A DNA stretch of 64,000 bases from JAIBJN01 sp963775505. Its GTDB lineage: Bacteria; Actinomycetota; Thermoleophilia; Gaiellales; Gaiellaceae. The translations under genes were made by a program, and so were the position numbers. This document shows positions 51,106 through 60,122 of the stretch, piece after piece. Where the stretch lies: the NCBI GenBank assembly GCA_963775505.1, contig CAVZIL010000007.1:744001-808000 (forward strand), given 5' to 3'. The stretch's first letter is position 1. Each line of letters begins with the position of its first letter. The notes under the pieces were generated by a model. The model saw only the letters and a list, made by a program, of their open reading frames with translations, was not told the origin of the DNA and made no database searches.

Positions 51106-51987
51106 GTCTCGAGCTGGCAGTAGGCCGACGCGAGACCCGAGCGTCGCCCGGATCGCGGCCTTCTGGTCGTCGGTCGCCTCGACGAGCGGGAGGCGCAGGC
51201 CGCCGACGTCATGCCCGAGCATGGCGAGCGCGGCCTTGACGGGAATCGGGTTGGTCGTGACCGCGAGCGCCTCGATCACGGGGCGCAGCTCGGCGTCGAC
51301 CGCCCGCGCGCCCTGGACGTCCCCGTCCTTGAAGCGCGTGACCAGCTCACGCACCCGCGGGCCGACCACGTGGGTGTAGACGAGGATCCCGCCCACGCCC
51401 CCGAGCTCGAGAAACGGGAGCAGCAGGTCGTCGTTGCCCGCATAGAGCGCGAGATCGGTCTCCCGGAGGATGCGGCGCGCCTGACCGGGGTCGGTGGTGG
51501 CCTGCTTGACGGCGGTCACGTTCGGGATCTCCGCAAGCTGGGCGAGCGTCTCGGGCTCGAGGTTGACGACCACCCGCTGCGGGATGTTGTAGACGACGAT
51601 CGGCCGGTCGGTGGACTCCGCGATCGCGCGGAAGTGGGCCACGATCCCCGGCACCGGCGGCTTCGAGTAGTAGGGCGTGACGACGAGGAACGCATCGACG
51701 CCGAGCTCGTGGGCCTGGCCCGTCAGGTGTACCGAGTGGGCGGTCGAGTAGGTGCCCGTGCCGGCGACGACCGTCGCCCGGTCGCCCACCGCTTCGACCG
51801 CTGCCGCGAAGAGCGAGAGCCGCTCCTCGTCGGTGAGCGTCGGCGCCTCGCCGGTCGTGCCCGCGACGACGACGCCGTCCGAGCCCGTGTCCACGAGGTG
51901 CCCGCAGAGTCGCTTGAACCCGTCCAGATCGACGGATCCGTCCGCGCGGAAGGGCGTGACGACGGCTGTGAGTACCTCGCCGAGCAC
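51070..51987 (-). CDS. dapA: 4-hydroxy-tetrahydrodipicolinate synthase
   Basis: DapA condenses pyruvate with aspartate semialdehyde, the entry to lysine and diaminopimelate synthesis. The 305-residue protein has AGTTGEAPTLTDEE, the catalytic tyrosine in VVYNIPQR and the Schiff-base lysine in VTAVKQATTD. The last 20 residues (after AAIRATL) look unusual for the family and overlap the broken end of the convergent gene, so another base error near 51130 may have changed the C-terminus. The start is GTG. dapB follows 27 bases upstream in the same direction. Confidence 0.92.
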   Translation of the reverse strand: MLGEVLTAVVTPFRADGSVDLDGFKRLCGHLVDTGSDGVVVAGTTGEAPTLTDEERLSLFAAAVEAVGDRATVVAGTGTYSTAHSVHLTGQAHELGVDAFLVVTPYYSKPPVPGIVAHFRAIAESTDRPIVVYNIPQRVVVNLEPETLAQLAEIPNVTAVKQATTDPGQARRILRETDLALYAGNDDLLLPFLELGGVGGILVYTHVVGPRVRELVTRFKDGDVQGARAVDAELRPVIEALAVTTNPIPVKAALAMLGHDVGGLRLPLVEATDDQKAAIRATLGSRVGLLPARDRALGTSGPSRR

Positions 51988-52014
51988 CGGTCGGATTGTA
52001 CTGGGCGATCCGGT

Positions 52015-52653
52015 CTAGAGAAGGCTGTCGAGCCCGACCGTGATGCCCGGCGGGAGCGTCGGCAGCCGTTCGAGCGCGAGGAGGACCCCGGGGACGAAGG
52101 CCTCGCGCGAGTACGTGTCGTGCCTGAGCGTGAGGAGCTGCCCCTCGCCGCCGAAGAGCACCTCCTGGTGGGCGACGAGGCCCGGGAGGCGCACGGAGTG
52201 GATCGGCGTCTCCCCGGGAAGGAGGCTCGCCGTCGCCCTGGCCGTTCCCGACGGGGCATCCTGCTTCGTCTCGTGATGGAGCTCGACGATCTCGGCGCTC
52301 GGGAGGTGGCGGCCGGCCTCGGCCGCGAAGCGCATCATCAGGACGGCGCCGAGCGCGAAGTTCGGCGCGACGAAGCACGGCACCCCGTGCTCACGTGCCA
52401 GGGCGTCGAAGGCCGCGAGGTCCGCGGGGCCGAGCCCGGACGTGCCCACGACCCCGGGGAGAGCGGCGGCCAGGCAGCGCTCGACGTTCGCGCGCACGGC
52501 CGCCGGCTCGGTGAAGTCGACGGCGGCGTCGTGGCCGGCGGGATTCCATTCGTCTTCGCTGGAGACGCGGGTCACGTCGTGGCCGGCCGCCTCCAGCCGC
52601 GGCGCCAGGACGGAGCCGACCTTCCCCCCGGCTCCCAGCAGCAGCACCCTCAC
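52015..52653 (-). CDS. dapB: 4-hydroxy-tetrahydrodipicolinate reductase
   Basis: DapB reduces the DapA product to tetrahydrodipicolinate with NAD(P)H. The 212-residue protein has the Rossmann motif GAGGKVGS at the N-terminus and the signature HHETKQDAPSGTA with catalytic residues. It is about 30-50 residues shorter than most DapB proteins, mainly between the first strand and the DFTEP segment. The GTG start overlaps the M16 peptidase stop as GTGA. The product is the substrate of DapL, encoded 27 kb away. Confidence 0.92.
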   Translation of the reverse strand: MRVLLLGAGGKVGSVLAPRLEAAGHDVTRVSSEDEWNPAGHDAAVDFTEPAAVRANVERCLAAALPGVVGTSGLGPADLAAFDALAREHGVPCFVAPNFALGAVLMMRFAAEAGRHLPSAEIVELHHETKQDAPSGTARATASLLPGETPIHSVRLPGLVAHQEVLFGGEGQLLTLRHDTYSREAFVPGVLLALERLPTLPPGITVGLDSLL

Positions 52654-53945
52654 GCCGCCGCGCGCTCCACCAGCCCCGGGCAGACGGGCTCGAGCGCCTC
52701 CAGGACCCGTTCCTCGCTCGGCCCGATCGCAGCCACGGAGAGCGCGTCCGTCGCGAGGACGACCTCGGCCAGCCGCGCCACCGCCTCCGCGTCGACGGCT
52801 TCGATCTCCGCGAGGATGCGGTCGAGGTCGAGCAGCTCGCTGTCGGTGATGAGCGACTTGCCTAGCCGGCTCATGCGGTTCGAGGTCACCTCCATCGAGA
52901 GCATGATCCTGCCCTTGAGATTCTCCTTCGCGCGGTCGAGCTCGTCGGGCCGGGGCCCGTCCACGACGATCTGGCCGATCTGCTCGGCGACGATGCGGAG
53001 ACACTCGCCGAGGTTCTCCTCCCTGGTTCCCACGTAGACGCCCATCTGGCCGGTGTCCGCGTACTGCGAGGAGAACGTGTAGACGGCGTAGGCCAGCCCG
53101 CGCTGCTCGCGGATCTCCTGGAACAGGCGCGAGGAGGCCGAGCCGCCGAGGACGCTGTCGAGGACCGAGGCGGTGAAGCGCCTGCGGTCGGAGCGCGCGA
53201 TGCCCGGCGCCGACAGGCAGACGTGGTACTGCTCGGTCGGCTTCTCCAGGAAGGCCAGCGAGGGCTTCGGCGCCGCGACGAACGGCGCTCGTGCGGACGG
53301 CCTTCCAGTCGTGGGCGCGCCGGCCTTCTCCCGCAGGCGCTCGACGAGGGTGACCAGCCGGTCGTGGTCGACGCTCCCCGCAGTCGCCACGACGACGTTG
53401 TCCGCGCGGTAGCGGCGGCGGTGGAAGGCGCTCAGGGAGCGGCGGGAGACGGTCGAGATCACCTCGGCCGACCCGAGGACCGGGCGGCCGAGCGGATGGC
53501 GGCCGAACACCGCGTTCGTGACGAGGTCGAAGATCAGCTCCTGCGGCGAGTCGTCGACCATGGCGATCTCCTCGAGCACGACCTGCCGCTCCGAGTCGAG
53601 GTCGGCGAGGCTGGGAGCGAAGACCATGTCGGTCATCACGTCGAGCGCCGTCTCGAGGTGATCGTCGAGGACGCGGGCGTAGACGACCGTGTAGTCGCGC
53701 GCCGTGGCGGCGTTCAGCTCCCCGCCGAAGGCGTCGAAGATCTCGGCGATCTCGAGGGCCGAGTAGGACGCGGTGCCCTTGAAGAGCAGGTGCTCGAGGA
53801 AGTGGCTCACGCCCGCGTGCGCGTCGTCCTCGTCCCGCGAGCCGGCGCCGATCCACAAGCCGATCGCCGCCGAGCGGACGGCCGGAAGCGGCTCGGTGAC
53901 GACGCGGGTGCCGCCGTCGAGCGTCGTCAGCAGGTAGTTCTGCAC
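52650..53945 (-). CDS. M16 family zinc peptidase (PepR/YmxG type)
   Basis: This 431-residue protein is a pitrilysin-type metallopeptidase. The inverted zinc motif HFLEH (H-x-x-E-H) and the distal glutamate region VVLEEIAMVDD are in the N-terminal half, and the C-terminal half has RGLAYAVYTF, which helps bind substrate. A member of this family is regularly encoded between pnp and dapB in actinobacteria and firmicutes, but its substrate is unknown. The start is GTG. It overlaps dapB by 4 bases. About 150 bases of structured sequence lie upstream. Confidence 0.92.
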   Translation of the reverse strand: MQNYLLTTLDGGTRVVTEPLPAVRSAAIGLWIGAGSRDEDDAHAGVSHFLEHLLFKGTASYSALEIAEIFDAFGGELNAATARDYTVVYARVLDDHLETALDVMTDMVFAPSLADLDSERQVVLEEIAMVDDSPQELIFDLVTNAVFGRHPLGRPVLGSAEVISTVSRRSLSAFHRRRYRADNVVVATAGSVDHDRLVTLVERLREKAGAPTTGRPSARAPFVAAPKPSLAFLEKPTEQYHVCLSAPGIARSDRRRFTASVLDSVLGGSASSRLFQEIREQRGLAYAVYTFSSQYADTGQMGVYVGTREENLGECLRIVAEQIGQIVVDGPRPDELDRAKENLKGRIMLSMEVTSNRMSRLGKSLITDSELLDLDRILAEIEAVDAEAVARLAEVVLATDALSVAAIGPSEERVLEALEPVCPGLVERAAA

Positions 53946-54013
53946 GCTTTCATGTTAGGGCTCGAATCAGGATGACCTTCGTTGGCGCGGCGTCATGGGT
54001 GAGTGCGATGCAA

Positions 54014-54084
54014 GGACGCAGGGCGTCCGAATAGCGGGACTATTCGGGCAACCGAGGACGCCGCAGCGCGCCGCCCAGGGCGTC
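54014..54084 (-). other. Row of three stem-loops
   Basis: Three inverted repeats follow each other: GGACGC-AGG-GCGTCC (54014-54028), CGAATAG-CGGGA-CTATTCG (54028-54046) and GACGCC with GGCGTC (54057-54084). They lie between the end of the reductase gene and the start of the M16 peptidase gene, both on the minus strand. They could end transcription of the former or regulate the latter. Confidence 0.35.
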
Positions 54085-54100
54085 GCGGCGACACCAGGCT

Positions 54101-55291
54101 TCATTCTGGTTCGAGCCCTGCGGCCTGCCGGTAGGCGCCCCCAGGGTCGCCGGCGGCCCGCGCGAGCGCTGCGAGCGCCTTCAACGGCGGGCGGGCGAGC
54201 CCCCGGGCCCGGCTGACGTCCTCGATCTCGCCGCGCACGAGCTTCTCCACGGTCCGCCAGACGACCCGCGAGCGCGCGATCCTGAACGTCGTCCGCGGGA
54301 ACCGGTCCAGCGCCGCCTTCACGCCCCAGGAGGCCCAGAGGTGCGTGCCGAGCTGGCCGGTGAGGCGGTCGCCGTACGGCTCGAGCCCCTCGGCGCGGCT
54401 GCCCAGGACGTCCAGCACCGCCTCGGCGGCGAGCTGCGCCGAGAGGAACGCCTCGAACATCCCGTCGCCCGAGACGGGGTCGACGAGCCCGGCGGCGTCG
54501 CCCACGAGCGCCGCGCGCCCGCGGGCAAGCGTCGAGCTGGGCGAACGGAGCGGGAGGCGGTAGCCGCGGACGCCTTCCAGGTCCGCCGTCGACACGCCGT
54601 GAGCCGCGCAGAGCGCTGCCAGGCTCCTGCGCAGGCGGGGCGCCTCGCGCTCCCAGCCGCCGAGCCCGACGTTCGCGTGGTCGCCCTTGGGGAAGACCCA
54701 GCCGTAGCCGCCCGGGACGACGCCGAGCTCGAGCACCGCGACGCCGCGGTAGCCCTCGCCGAGCTGCTCGTACGGCACGTTCCCCTCCAGGGCGACGCCG
54801 ACCGCGTGGTTCCCGCCGAGGCCGAGCTCCCGGGCGCAGACCCCGTTGACGCCGTCCGCGCCGATCACCGTCTCGGCCTGCAGGCGCTCGGCTCCAGCCA
54901 CCACCTCGGCCCCCTCGGGCCCGGCTGCGACACCCGTCACCTTCACGCCGTCACGAAGCTCGGCACCCGCGTCGACGGCGCGCTCGGCGAGGTACGCGTC
55001 GAGGCGGAGGCGCTGCGTCATGAGGACGAGGGGCTCCCCGTCTCCCCGTTCGAACCAGCTCCCGAAGCGGAGCCGCATGCGCACCGACGTGACCGTGTCT
55101 TCGACGACCGGCGCGATGGAGAAGGGCAGCAGCCGCTCGGCCCGGCCCGTCACGCCGCCGCCGCACGGCTTGTCGCGCGGGAAGCGGGCGCGGTCGAGCA
55201 GCAGGACGGAGGCCCCCGCCGAGGCCAGCCGGTAGGCGCACGTCGAGCCCGCGGGCCCGGCGCCCACGACGATCGCGTCGTAGCGCGGCAC
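54101..55291 (-). CDS. Geranylgeranyl reductase family FAD-dependent oxidoreductase
   Basis: This protein of about 396 residues is a flavoprotein with the N-terminal dinucleotide motif VVGAGPAGSTCAYRLA, the family block RARFPRDKPCGGGV and the second FAD motif ALVGDAAGLVDPVSGDGM. Members saturate double bonds in polyprenyl chains, for example of menaquinone or membrane lipids. The GTG at 55291 gives the normal distance to the Rossmann motif. An upstream extension of the frame has no such features. The gene diverges from an EamA transporter gene with a gap of 46 bases. Confidence 0.87.
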   Translation of the reverse strand: MPRYDAIVVGAGPAGSTCAYRLASAGASVLLLDRARFPRDKPCGGGVTGRAERLLPFSIAPVVEDTVTSVRMRLRFGSWFERGDGEPLVLMTQRLRLDAYLAERAVDAGAELRDGVKVTGVAAGPEGAEVVAGAERLQAETVIGADGVNGVCARELGLGGNHAVGVALEGNVPYEQLGEGYRGVAVLELGVVPGGYGWVFPKGDHANVGLGGWEREAPRLRRSLAALCAAHGVSTADLEGVRGYRLPLRSPSSTLARGRAALVGDAAGLVDPVSGDGMFEAFLSAQLAAEAVLDVLGSRAEGLEPYGDRLTGQLGTHLWASWGVKAALDRFPRTTFRIARSRVVWRTVEKLVRGEIEDVSRARGLARPPLKALAALARAAGDPGGAYRQAAGLEPE

Positions 55292-55337
55292 GGCGGCATT
55301 CTCACAGAACGCCGTCGTCACTGGTTTAACTCCGCGG

Positions 55338-56238
55338 ATGGACGCGACGGTTGCGGTTCGGCGGTCGTCGGCCTCGGCGCACGGGGCGCTCCTGGCCGTG
55401 GTCGTCGTCTGGGCGAGCGCGTTCTCGGTGATCAAGGTGCTGCTCGACCACGGCTTCGCCGCCGTGGACATCGCCCTCCTGCGCTACCTCGTCGCCGCGC
55501 CCGGGCTTCGCCTTCCTCCTCTGGCGCGTCGGCGGGCTGCCGGGGCTGACGCGCCGTGACGCTGTGCGGCTGGCCGCAGTCGGCGTCTGCGTGGTCGTCG
55601 GCTACCACATCTCCCTGAACGTGGGCACGAAGTACACGACCTCGGGGACGGCGGCGCTCGTGATCGCCCTCTCTCCCGCGCTGACGCTCCTCCTCGCCGT
55701 CGGGCTGGGGCTCGAGCGTTGGAGCCTGCGGCGGGCCGTTGGCCTCGCCGTGGCCTTCGCCGGGGTCGCGATCGTCGTCCTCCTCGGGGCGGGCGGAGAG
55801 CTCTCGTTCGCGAACGCCAAGGGGCCGCTGATCGTCCTCGCCGCGCCGGTCTCGTTCGCGCTCTACAACGTTCTTCTGAAGCCGCTTCTCGGACGCTACG
55901 ACCTCCTTGCGCTGACCGCTGCCACGAGCCTCGTCGGGACGCTCTTCCTCCTCCCGTTCGTCCGGGGCGGGACGATCGACTCCCTCACGGGCATCGCCGT
56001 GGCGGACGCGGCGCTCGTCCTCTACCTGGGCGTTGCCTCCACGTTCCTCGGCTACATCGGCTGGAACATCGGCCTGCGCGGGCTCGGCCCCACCCGAGCG
56101 GTGACGTACACGTACCTGATCTCGCCGCTTGCAGTGCTCATGGGCGCGCTCTTCCTTGACGAATCGGTGACCGTCTGGCTGGCCGTCGGCGGAGCGCTCG
56201 TCCTCGGCGGCGTCGCCCTCGCCCAGCGGGCGCGCTAG
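55338..56238 (+). CDS. EamA/DMT family transporter, frameshifted near its 5' end
   Basis: This is a ten-helix drug/metabolite exporter of about 300 residues with two EamA repeats. The first 57 residues (VVVVWASAFSVIKVLLDHG) are in one frame. One extra G at 55503-55505 shifts the frame, after which FAFLLWRVGGL leads into the long second part with GTKYTTSGTAALVIALSPAL and GWNIGLRGLGPTRAV. The transported compound is unknown. A -10-like TTAACT ends about 6 bases before the ATG, suggesting a leaderless message. Its end overlaps the convergent TetR gene by 4 bases. Confidence 0.8.
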
Positions 56239-56966
56239 CGGGGGACGGTCGCGCCGAGCCAGAGGAGCCGGCCCGAGCGGCGGAGGAGCGTGGAGATCGG
56301 CTCGGATGGCTCCGACGGGTGTCGGCGGGTGAGGCACTGGTTGAGCCACACGCCCTCGACCAGGCTCGCGACCGCGGACGCGAGGTCGCGCACGGTCGTC
56401 CCCGCGCGGAGCCGGAGGCCGAAGTGGTCGAGCGTGCCCGAGAGCGCCGCTTCGACGCGGTCGAGGTGCTGCAGCTGCTCCTCGAGGCTCGGCCGGCTCA
56501 CTCGTTCGCTCCAGAGGCCGTACGGCACGGCGCTCAGCCACAGGGTCCAAAGCGATGCGTAGCGAACCTCCGGCTCGGCGCCGTGCATGGGCCCGCGCGC
56601 CGCTTCGGCGGCGAAGAACGCATCGACCCACTCCTCGGCCGTGGCATAGGCGGCGGGCTCCGGGTACGCGACCCGCCCGACCCAGTCCTCGGCGCTGAGC
56701 GCCAGCGCCATCGTCTCGGCCTGCAACGTGGCCTGGCTCCCGAAGACGTTCGTGATCGCGCCTCGTGTCTTCCCCTCCATCGCCGCGACGGCCTTGGCGT
56801 CGAGGCGCGCGAACGGCCCGACGGCGATCGACTCCTCGTCGAGCCGGAGCGCATCCCGCCGCAGCTGCTCGAGCACCGCGAGCTCGGCCATCTCGACGTA
56901 CCTCCGGCGTGCCTCGTCTCTGGAGAGCGTCGAGCGCCTGCGCGGTTCCTTGACGTCGTCCGGCAT
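56235..56966 (-). CDS. TetR-like transcriptional regulator
   Basis: This 243-residue protein resembles TetR/AcrR regulators. The helix-turn-helix lies at about residues 45-90 with AVAAMEGKTRGAITNVFGSQATLQAETM, a divergent form of the usual GVSxGxLYxHFxSKxxL. The rest is helical and would form the ligand-binding domain. I chose the ATG at 56966. An upstream in-frame ATG at 57008 would translate an operator sequence and is unlikely. It faces a membrane protein gene across a TACGTAC-type palindrome, its probable autoregulatory site. Confidence 0.75.
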   Translation of the reverse strand: MPDDVKEPRRRSTLSRDEARRRYVEMAELAVLEQLRRDALRLDEESIAVGPFARLDAKAVAAMEGKTRGAITNVFGSQATLQAETMALALSAEDWVGRVAYPEPAAYATAEEWVDAFFAAEAARGPMHGAEPEVRYASLWTLWLSAVPYGLWSERVSRPSLEEQLQHLDRVEAALSGTLDHFGLRLRAGTTVRDLASAVASLVEGVWLNQCLTRRHPSEPSEPISTLLRRSGRLLWLGATVPR

Positions 56967-56982
56967 CCGTGAGAAGGTTACA

Positions 56983-56997
56983 TACGTACGGTACGTA
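56983..56997. promoter_or_regulatory. Probable TetR operator
   Basis: TACGTAC-G-GTACGTA is a perfect inverted repeat in the 40-base gap between the divergent TetR-like and membrane protein genes. Position, symmetry and length fit a TetR-family operator that represses both genes. Confidence 0.65.
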
Positions 56998-57006
56998 CGC
57001 TTCTCC

Positions 57007-57570
57007 ATGGAAGCCGCTTCTCCTCCCTCGCCGCCCACCCGCCTCGCCCGAACGAAGCGCTGGGCGGTGACGCTCGGCGCCACGGTCGCCTCGACCTACC
57101 TGCTCGACGCCGTCGCCACGGCGGCCGGCGTCGCGCTCGCCGCCTCCCAGATCCTCCGGGGGCTGGATCACCGGCTGATCGTGGCGTTCCTGGCGGCGAC
57201 GTACGTCGTCTGGGCCGCCGGACTACGCGTGAACCTGGCCGCCAACTGGGCGCTGCTGGAGCAGACGGGGACGAGCACGAGCGCGCTCTCCAAGGCCGCC
57301 TACGACCTCGCGGGACTGGGGCGCTGTAGCGCCCGCGTCCGTCGGCTCGCCTCGCAGGCAGGCTACGTCGCCACCGAGCTCGTCAAGGAGGTGCCGTACT
57401 ACGCCGGGGCCTTCGGCGCTGCCCTCTTCACGGACTCGGTGTCCTCGAACGACGCGCTCGTCTTTCTCGCGGGCGCCAACCTCGGCGCTGCGGCGTACGA
57501 GTACGCCCTCGGCCGCCTCACCCGCGCGTTCCTGCGCCTGCGGCTCGGAAGCGCGCGGGCCGCCCCCTAG
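57007..57570 (+). CDS. Membrane protein, probable target of the divergent TetR-like regulator
   Basis: This 187-residue protein has about four hydrophobic segments (about residues 19-45, 56-78, 128-146 and 150-170). No family is recognised. The ATG at 57007 lies 9 bases after the palindromic operator, with no Shine-Dalgarno, so the message may be leaderless and repressed by the adjacent regulator. It ends 32 bases from the convergent pnp end. Confidence 0.65.
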   Translation: MEAASPPSPPTRLARTKRWAVTLGATVASTYLLDAVATAAGVALAASQILRGLDHRLIVAFLAATYVVWAAGLRVNLAANWALLEQTGTSTSALSKAAYDLAGLGRCSARVRRLASQAGYVATELVKEVPYYAGAFGAALFTDSVSSNDALVFLAGANLGAAAYEYALGRLTRAFLRLRLGSARAAP

Positions 57571-57583
57571 GGACTGCCCGCGC
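57553..57583. terminator. GC-rich inverted repeat at convergent gene ends
   Basis: GCGCGGGC (57553-57560) and GCCCGCGC (57576-57583) can pair around a 15-base loop that contains the membrane-protein stop codon. It lies before the pnp stop on the other strand and may end transcription from both sides. Confidence 0.4.
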
Positions 57584-57602
57584 GGCTCCGCGTTCCTGCG
57601 GT

Positions 57603-60089
57603 CTAGTTGTCGTCGCGCCGGCCGCGGCCGCGGTCGCGGCCGCCGCCTCCGCCGCGACGGCCACGGTCGCCGTCTCGCTCCCGGCGCTCGCGCGGCGGGG
57701 CGTCCTTCGCCCGCTCGATCAGCTCCTCGGGCTGGACGACGGTGCCGTTCTCGTGCTTGCCGACGAGCTTGAGGCCGATGCGGCCGCGGGCCTTGTCGAC
57801 TTCCTGGACGACGACGTCCAGCACGTCGCCGCGGCTGATGACGTCCTCGATGTGCCCGACGCGGCCGGGGCCCACGTTGGAGACGTGGAGCAGGCCGTCC
57901 GTGCCCTTCTTCAGCTCGACGAAGGCGCCGAAGTCGGTCGTCTTCACGACCTTGCCGGTGTAGGTGTCCCCGACCTCCGGCTCCTTGGTGAGCGCCTGGA
58001 TGGCGGCGATGGCGGCGTCCGCCTTCTCGCCTTCGGTGGCATAGATGAGGATCGTCCCGTCCTCCTCGATGTCGATCTGGACCTCGTAGTCGGCCTCGAG
58101 TCCGCGGATCGTCTCGCCGCCCTTGCCGATGATGAGCCCGATCTGCTCGGGATCGATCGAGATCGTCGTGATCCGGGGAGCGTGCGCCGCGAGCTCCTCG
58201 CGGGACTCCGAGATCGCCTCGGCCATGCGGTCGAGGATGAACTCGCGGGCGCGCTTAGCCTGGTCGAGCGCGCTTCGCATGATCTCCTGCGTCACGCCGG
58301 TGATCTTGATGTCCATCTGCAGGGCGGTGATGCCCTGCCGGGAGCCGGCGACCTTGAAGTCCATGTCGCCGAGGTGGTCCTCGGCGCCCTGGATGTCGGT
58401 GAGGATGACGTGCTCGTCGCCCTCCTTGACGAGGCCCATGGCGATGCCGCTGACGGGCCGGGTGATCGGCACGCCGGCGTCCATGAGCGCCAGCGTCGAG
58501 CCGCAGACGGAGCCCATCGAGGACGAGCCGTTCGACTCGAGCGTCTCGGAGACGAGGCGGATCGTGTAGGGGAACTCGTCCAGCGCGGGGATCATCGGCT
58601 CGAGCGCGCGCTGCGCGAGCGCCCCGTGGCCGATGTCGCGCCGCTTGGGCCCGCGCATGAAGCCCGTCTCCCCCACCGAGTAGGGCGGGAAGTTGTAGTG
58701 GTGCATGTAGCGGCGCTCGGACTCGAGGGAGAGGTCGTCGATCCGCTGCCCCTCCTTGGCGGTGCCGAGCGTGAGCAGCGTCATGATCTGCGTCTGGCCG
58801 CGGGTGAAGAGCGCGGAGCCGTGCGTCCGGGCGGAAACCCCGACCTCGCAGGCGATCGGCCGGATCTCGTCGGTGGCGCGGCCGTCCGGGCGGCGCTTCT
58901 CGACGGCGATCTTGCGGCGGATCATGTCCTTGTAGATCGCCTCGGCGGCCTTCTTGACGTAGCTGCGCGTGAGGCTGTCCTTGACGGACGGAGCCTCGCC
59001 CTCGACCGTGGCCGGCCCGACCGGGAACGGCAGCTCGGAGGTCTCGAGGATGCGCTCGAAGAGCAGGTGGCGCTTGGCCGACCGGAGCTGCTTCGAGTCC
59101 TGCTCGTGGTCGGTCAGGGCGCGGAGCTCGTCCTCGAACTGGGCGCGGAGCGGGGCCATGACGGCCTCGAGGCGCCGGCGCTCGAGGATCGCCTCGAGGC
59201 TGGCGCGCACCTGCGTCTCGCGGACGATGTCCTCCTCCGTCGAGTCGATCGAGATCGGCGGGCAGAGCTCGACGACGATCGCGTCGACCTCGGCCGCGGC
59301 CTCGCGGAGGCCCTCGGCGTGGATGCTGGCGAAGATGCGCTCCCCGTGGGAGTTCTCGAGCTCGTCGGTGAGCTCGGGGTCGAGCCACTTCGGCTTGCCG
59401 GCCTGGCGGCGCAGGTCCTCCTGCAGCTCGCAGAGCTTCTTGATCTCGGCGTGGGCCAGGTCGAAGGCCTCGAGGAGCGTGTCCTCGGGCACCTCGTTCG
59501 CGCCGGCCTCGACCATGGTGAGGCCCTCCTTCGTCCCGACCACGATCAGGTCGAGCTCGGAGGTCTCGATGTCGGGCAGCGACGGGTTGACGACGAGCTC
59601 GCCGTCGAGCATCCCGATCCGGACGGCGCCCACGGGGCCGAGGAACGGGAGCGGCGAGATCATCAGCGCCGCGGAGGCGCCGTTGATGGCGAGGATGTCG
59701 TGCGGGGTGATCAGGTCGGCCGAGAGCGTGGTGCAGATGACCTGCACCTCGTTCCGGAAGCCCTTCGGCCAGAGCGGCCGGATCGGGCGGTCGATCATGC
59801 GGGCGGTCAGGATCGCCTTCTCGGTCGGGCGTCCCTCGCGCTTGAAGAAGCCGCCGGGGATCTTGCCGGCCGCGTACATCCGCTCCTCGACGTCGACGGT
59901 GAGCGGGAAGAAGTCCGCGCCTTCCCGCGCCTCGAGGCGGCCCTGGGCCGTCGCGAGGAGCATCGTGTCCCCGCTCCTGACGACGACCGCGCCGTCGGCC
60001 TGCTTGGCCAACTTACCCGTCTCGAACGTGATCTCGTCGTGGCCGATGGCAGCCGTGATCGACGTGATCTCTGATGCAATGGTGCTCAT
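57603..60089 (-). CDS. pnp: Polyribonucleotide nucleotidyltransferase
   Basis: PNPase degrades RNA from the 3' end with phosphate and can add nucleotides in reverse. The 828-residue protein has two RNase PH domains, the second with the catalytic block DIQGAEDHLGDMDFKVAG, then a KH domain (IGLIIGKGGETIRGLE) and an S1 domain (VGDTYTGKVVKTTDFGAFVE). The C-terminal tail is rich in Arg and Gly and is longer than in E. coli. GGAGG lies 5 bases before the ATG. It is downstream of rpsO and separated from it by a long hairpin, the classical arrangement. Confidence 0.97.
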   Translation of the reverse strand: MSTIASEITSITAAIGHDEITFETGKLAKQADGAVVVRSGDTMLLATAQGRLEAREGADFFPLTVDVEERMYAAGKIPGGFFKREGRPTEKAILTARMIDRPIRPLWPKGFRNEVQVICTTLSADLITPHDILAINGASAALMISPLPFLGPVGAVRIGMLDGELVVNPSLPDIETSELDLIVVGTKEGLTMVEAGANEVPEDTLLEAFDLAHAEIKKLCELQEDLRRQAGKPKWLDPELTDELENSHGERIFASIHAEGLREAAAEVDAIVVELCPPISIDSTEEDIVRETQVRASLEAILERRRLEAVMAPLRAQFEDELRALTDHEQDSKQLRSAKRHLLFERILETSELPFPVGPATVEGEAPSVKDSLTRSYVKKAAEAIYKDMIRRKIAVEKRRPDGRATDEIRPIACEVGVSARTHGSALFTRGQTQIMTLLTLGTAKEGQRIDDLSLESERRYMHHYNFPPYSVGETGFMRGPKRRDIGHGALAQRALEPMIPALDEFPYTIRLVSETLESNGSSSMGSVCGSTLALMDAGVPITRPVSGIAMGLVKEGDEHVILTDIQGAEDHLGDMDFKVAGSRQGITALQMDIKITGVTQEIMRSALDQAKRAREFILDRMAEAISESREELAAHAPRITTISIDPEQIGLIIGKGGETIRGLEADYEVQIDIEEDGTILIYATEGEKADAAIAAIQALTKEPEVGDTYTGKVVKTTDFGAFVELKKGTDGLLHVSNVGPGRVGHIEDVISRGDVLDVVVQEVDKARGRIGLKLVGKHENGTVVQPEELIERAKDAPPRERRERDGDRGRRGGGGGRDRGRGRRDDN

Positions 60090-60122
60090 GTAGTCCTCCT
60101 TCTCCTTGCGGGAGACGGAGGC

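Noticed and set aside
57007..57010. Earlier start of the TetR-like gene at the ATG at 57008
   Set aside because: The added residues (RTYRTYVT) are a direct translation of the palindromic operator, and this ATG overlaps the divergent start.
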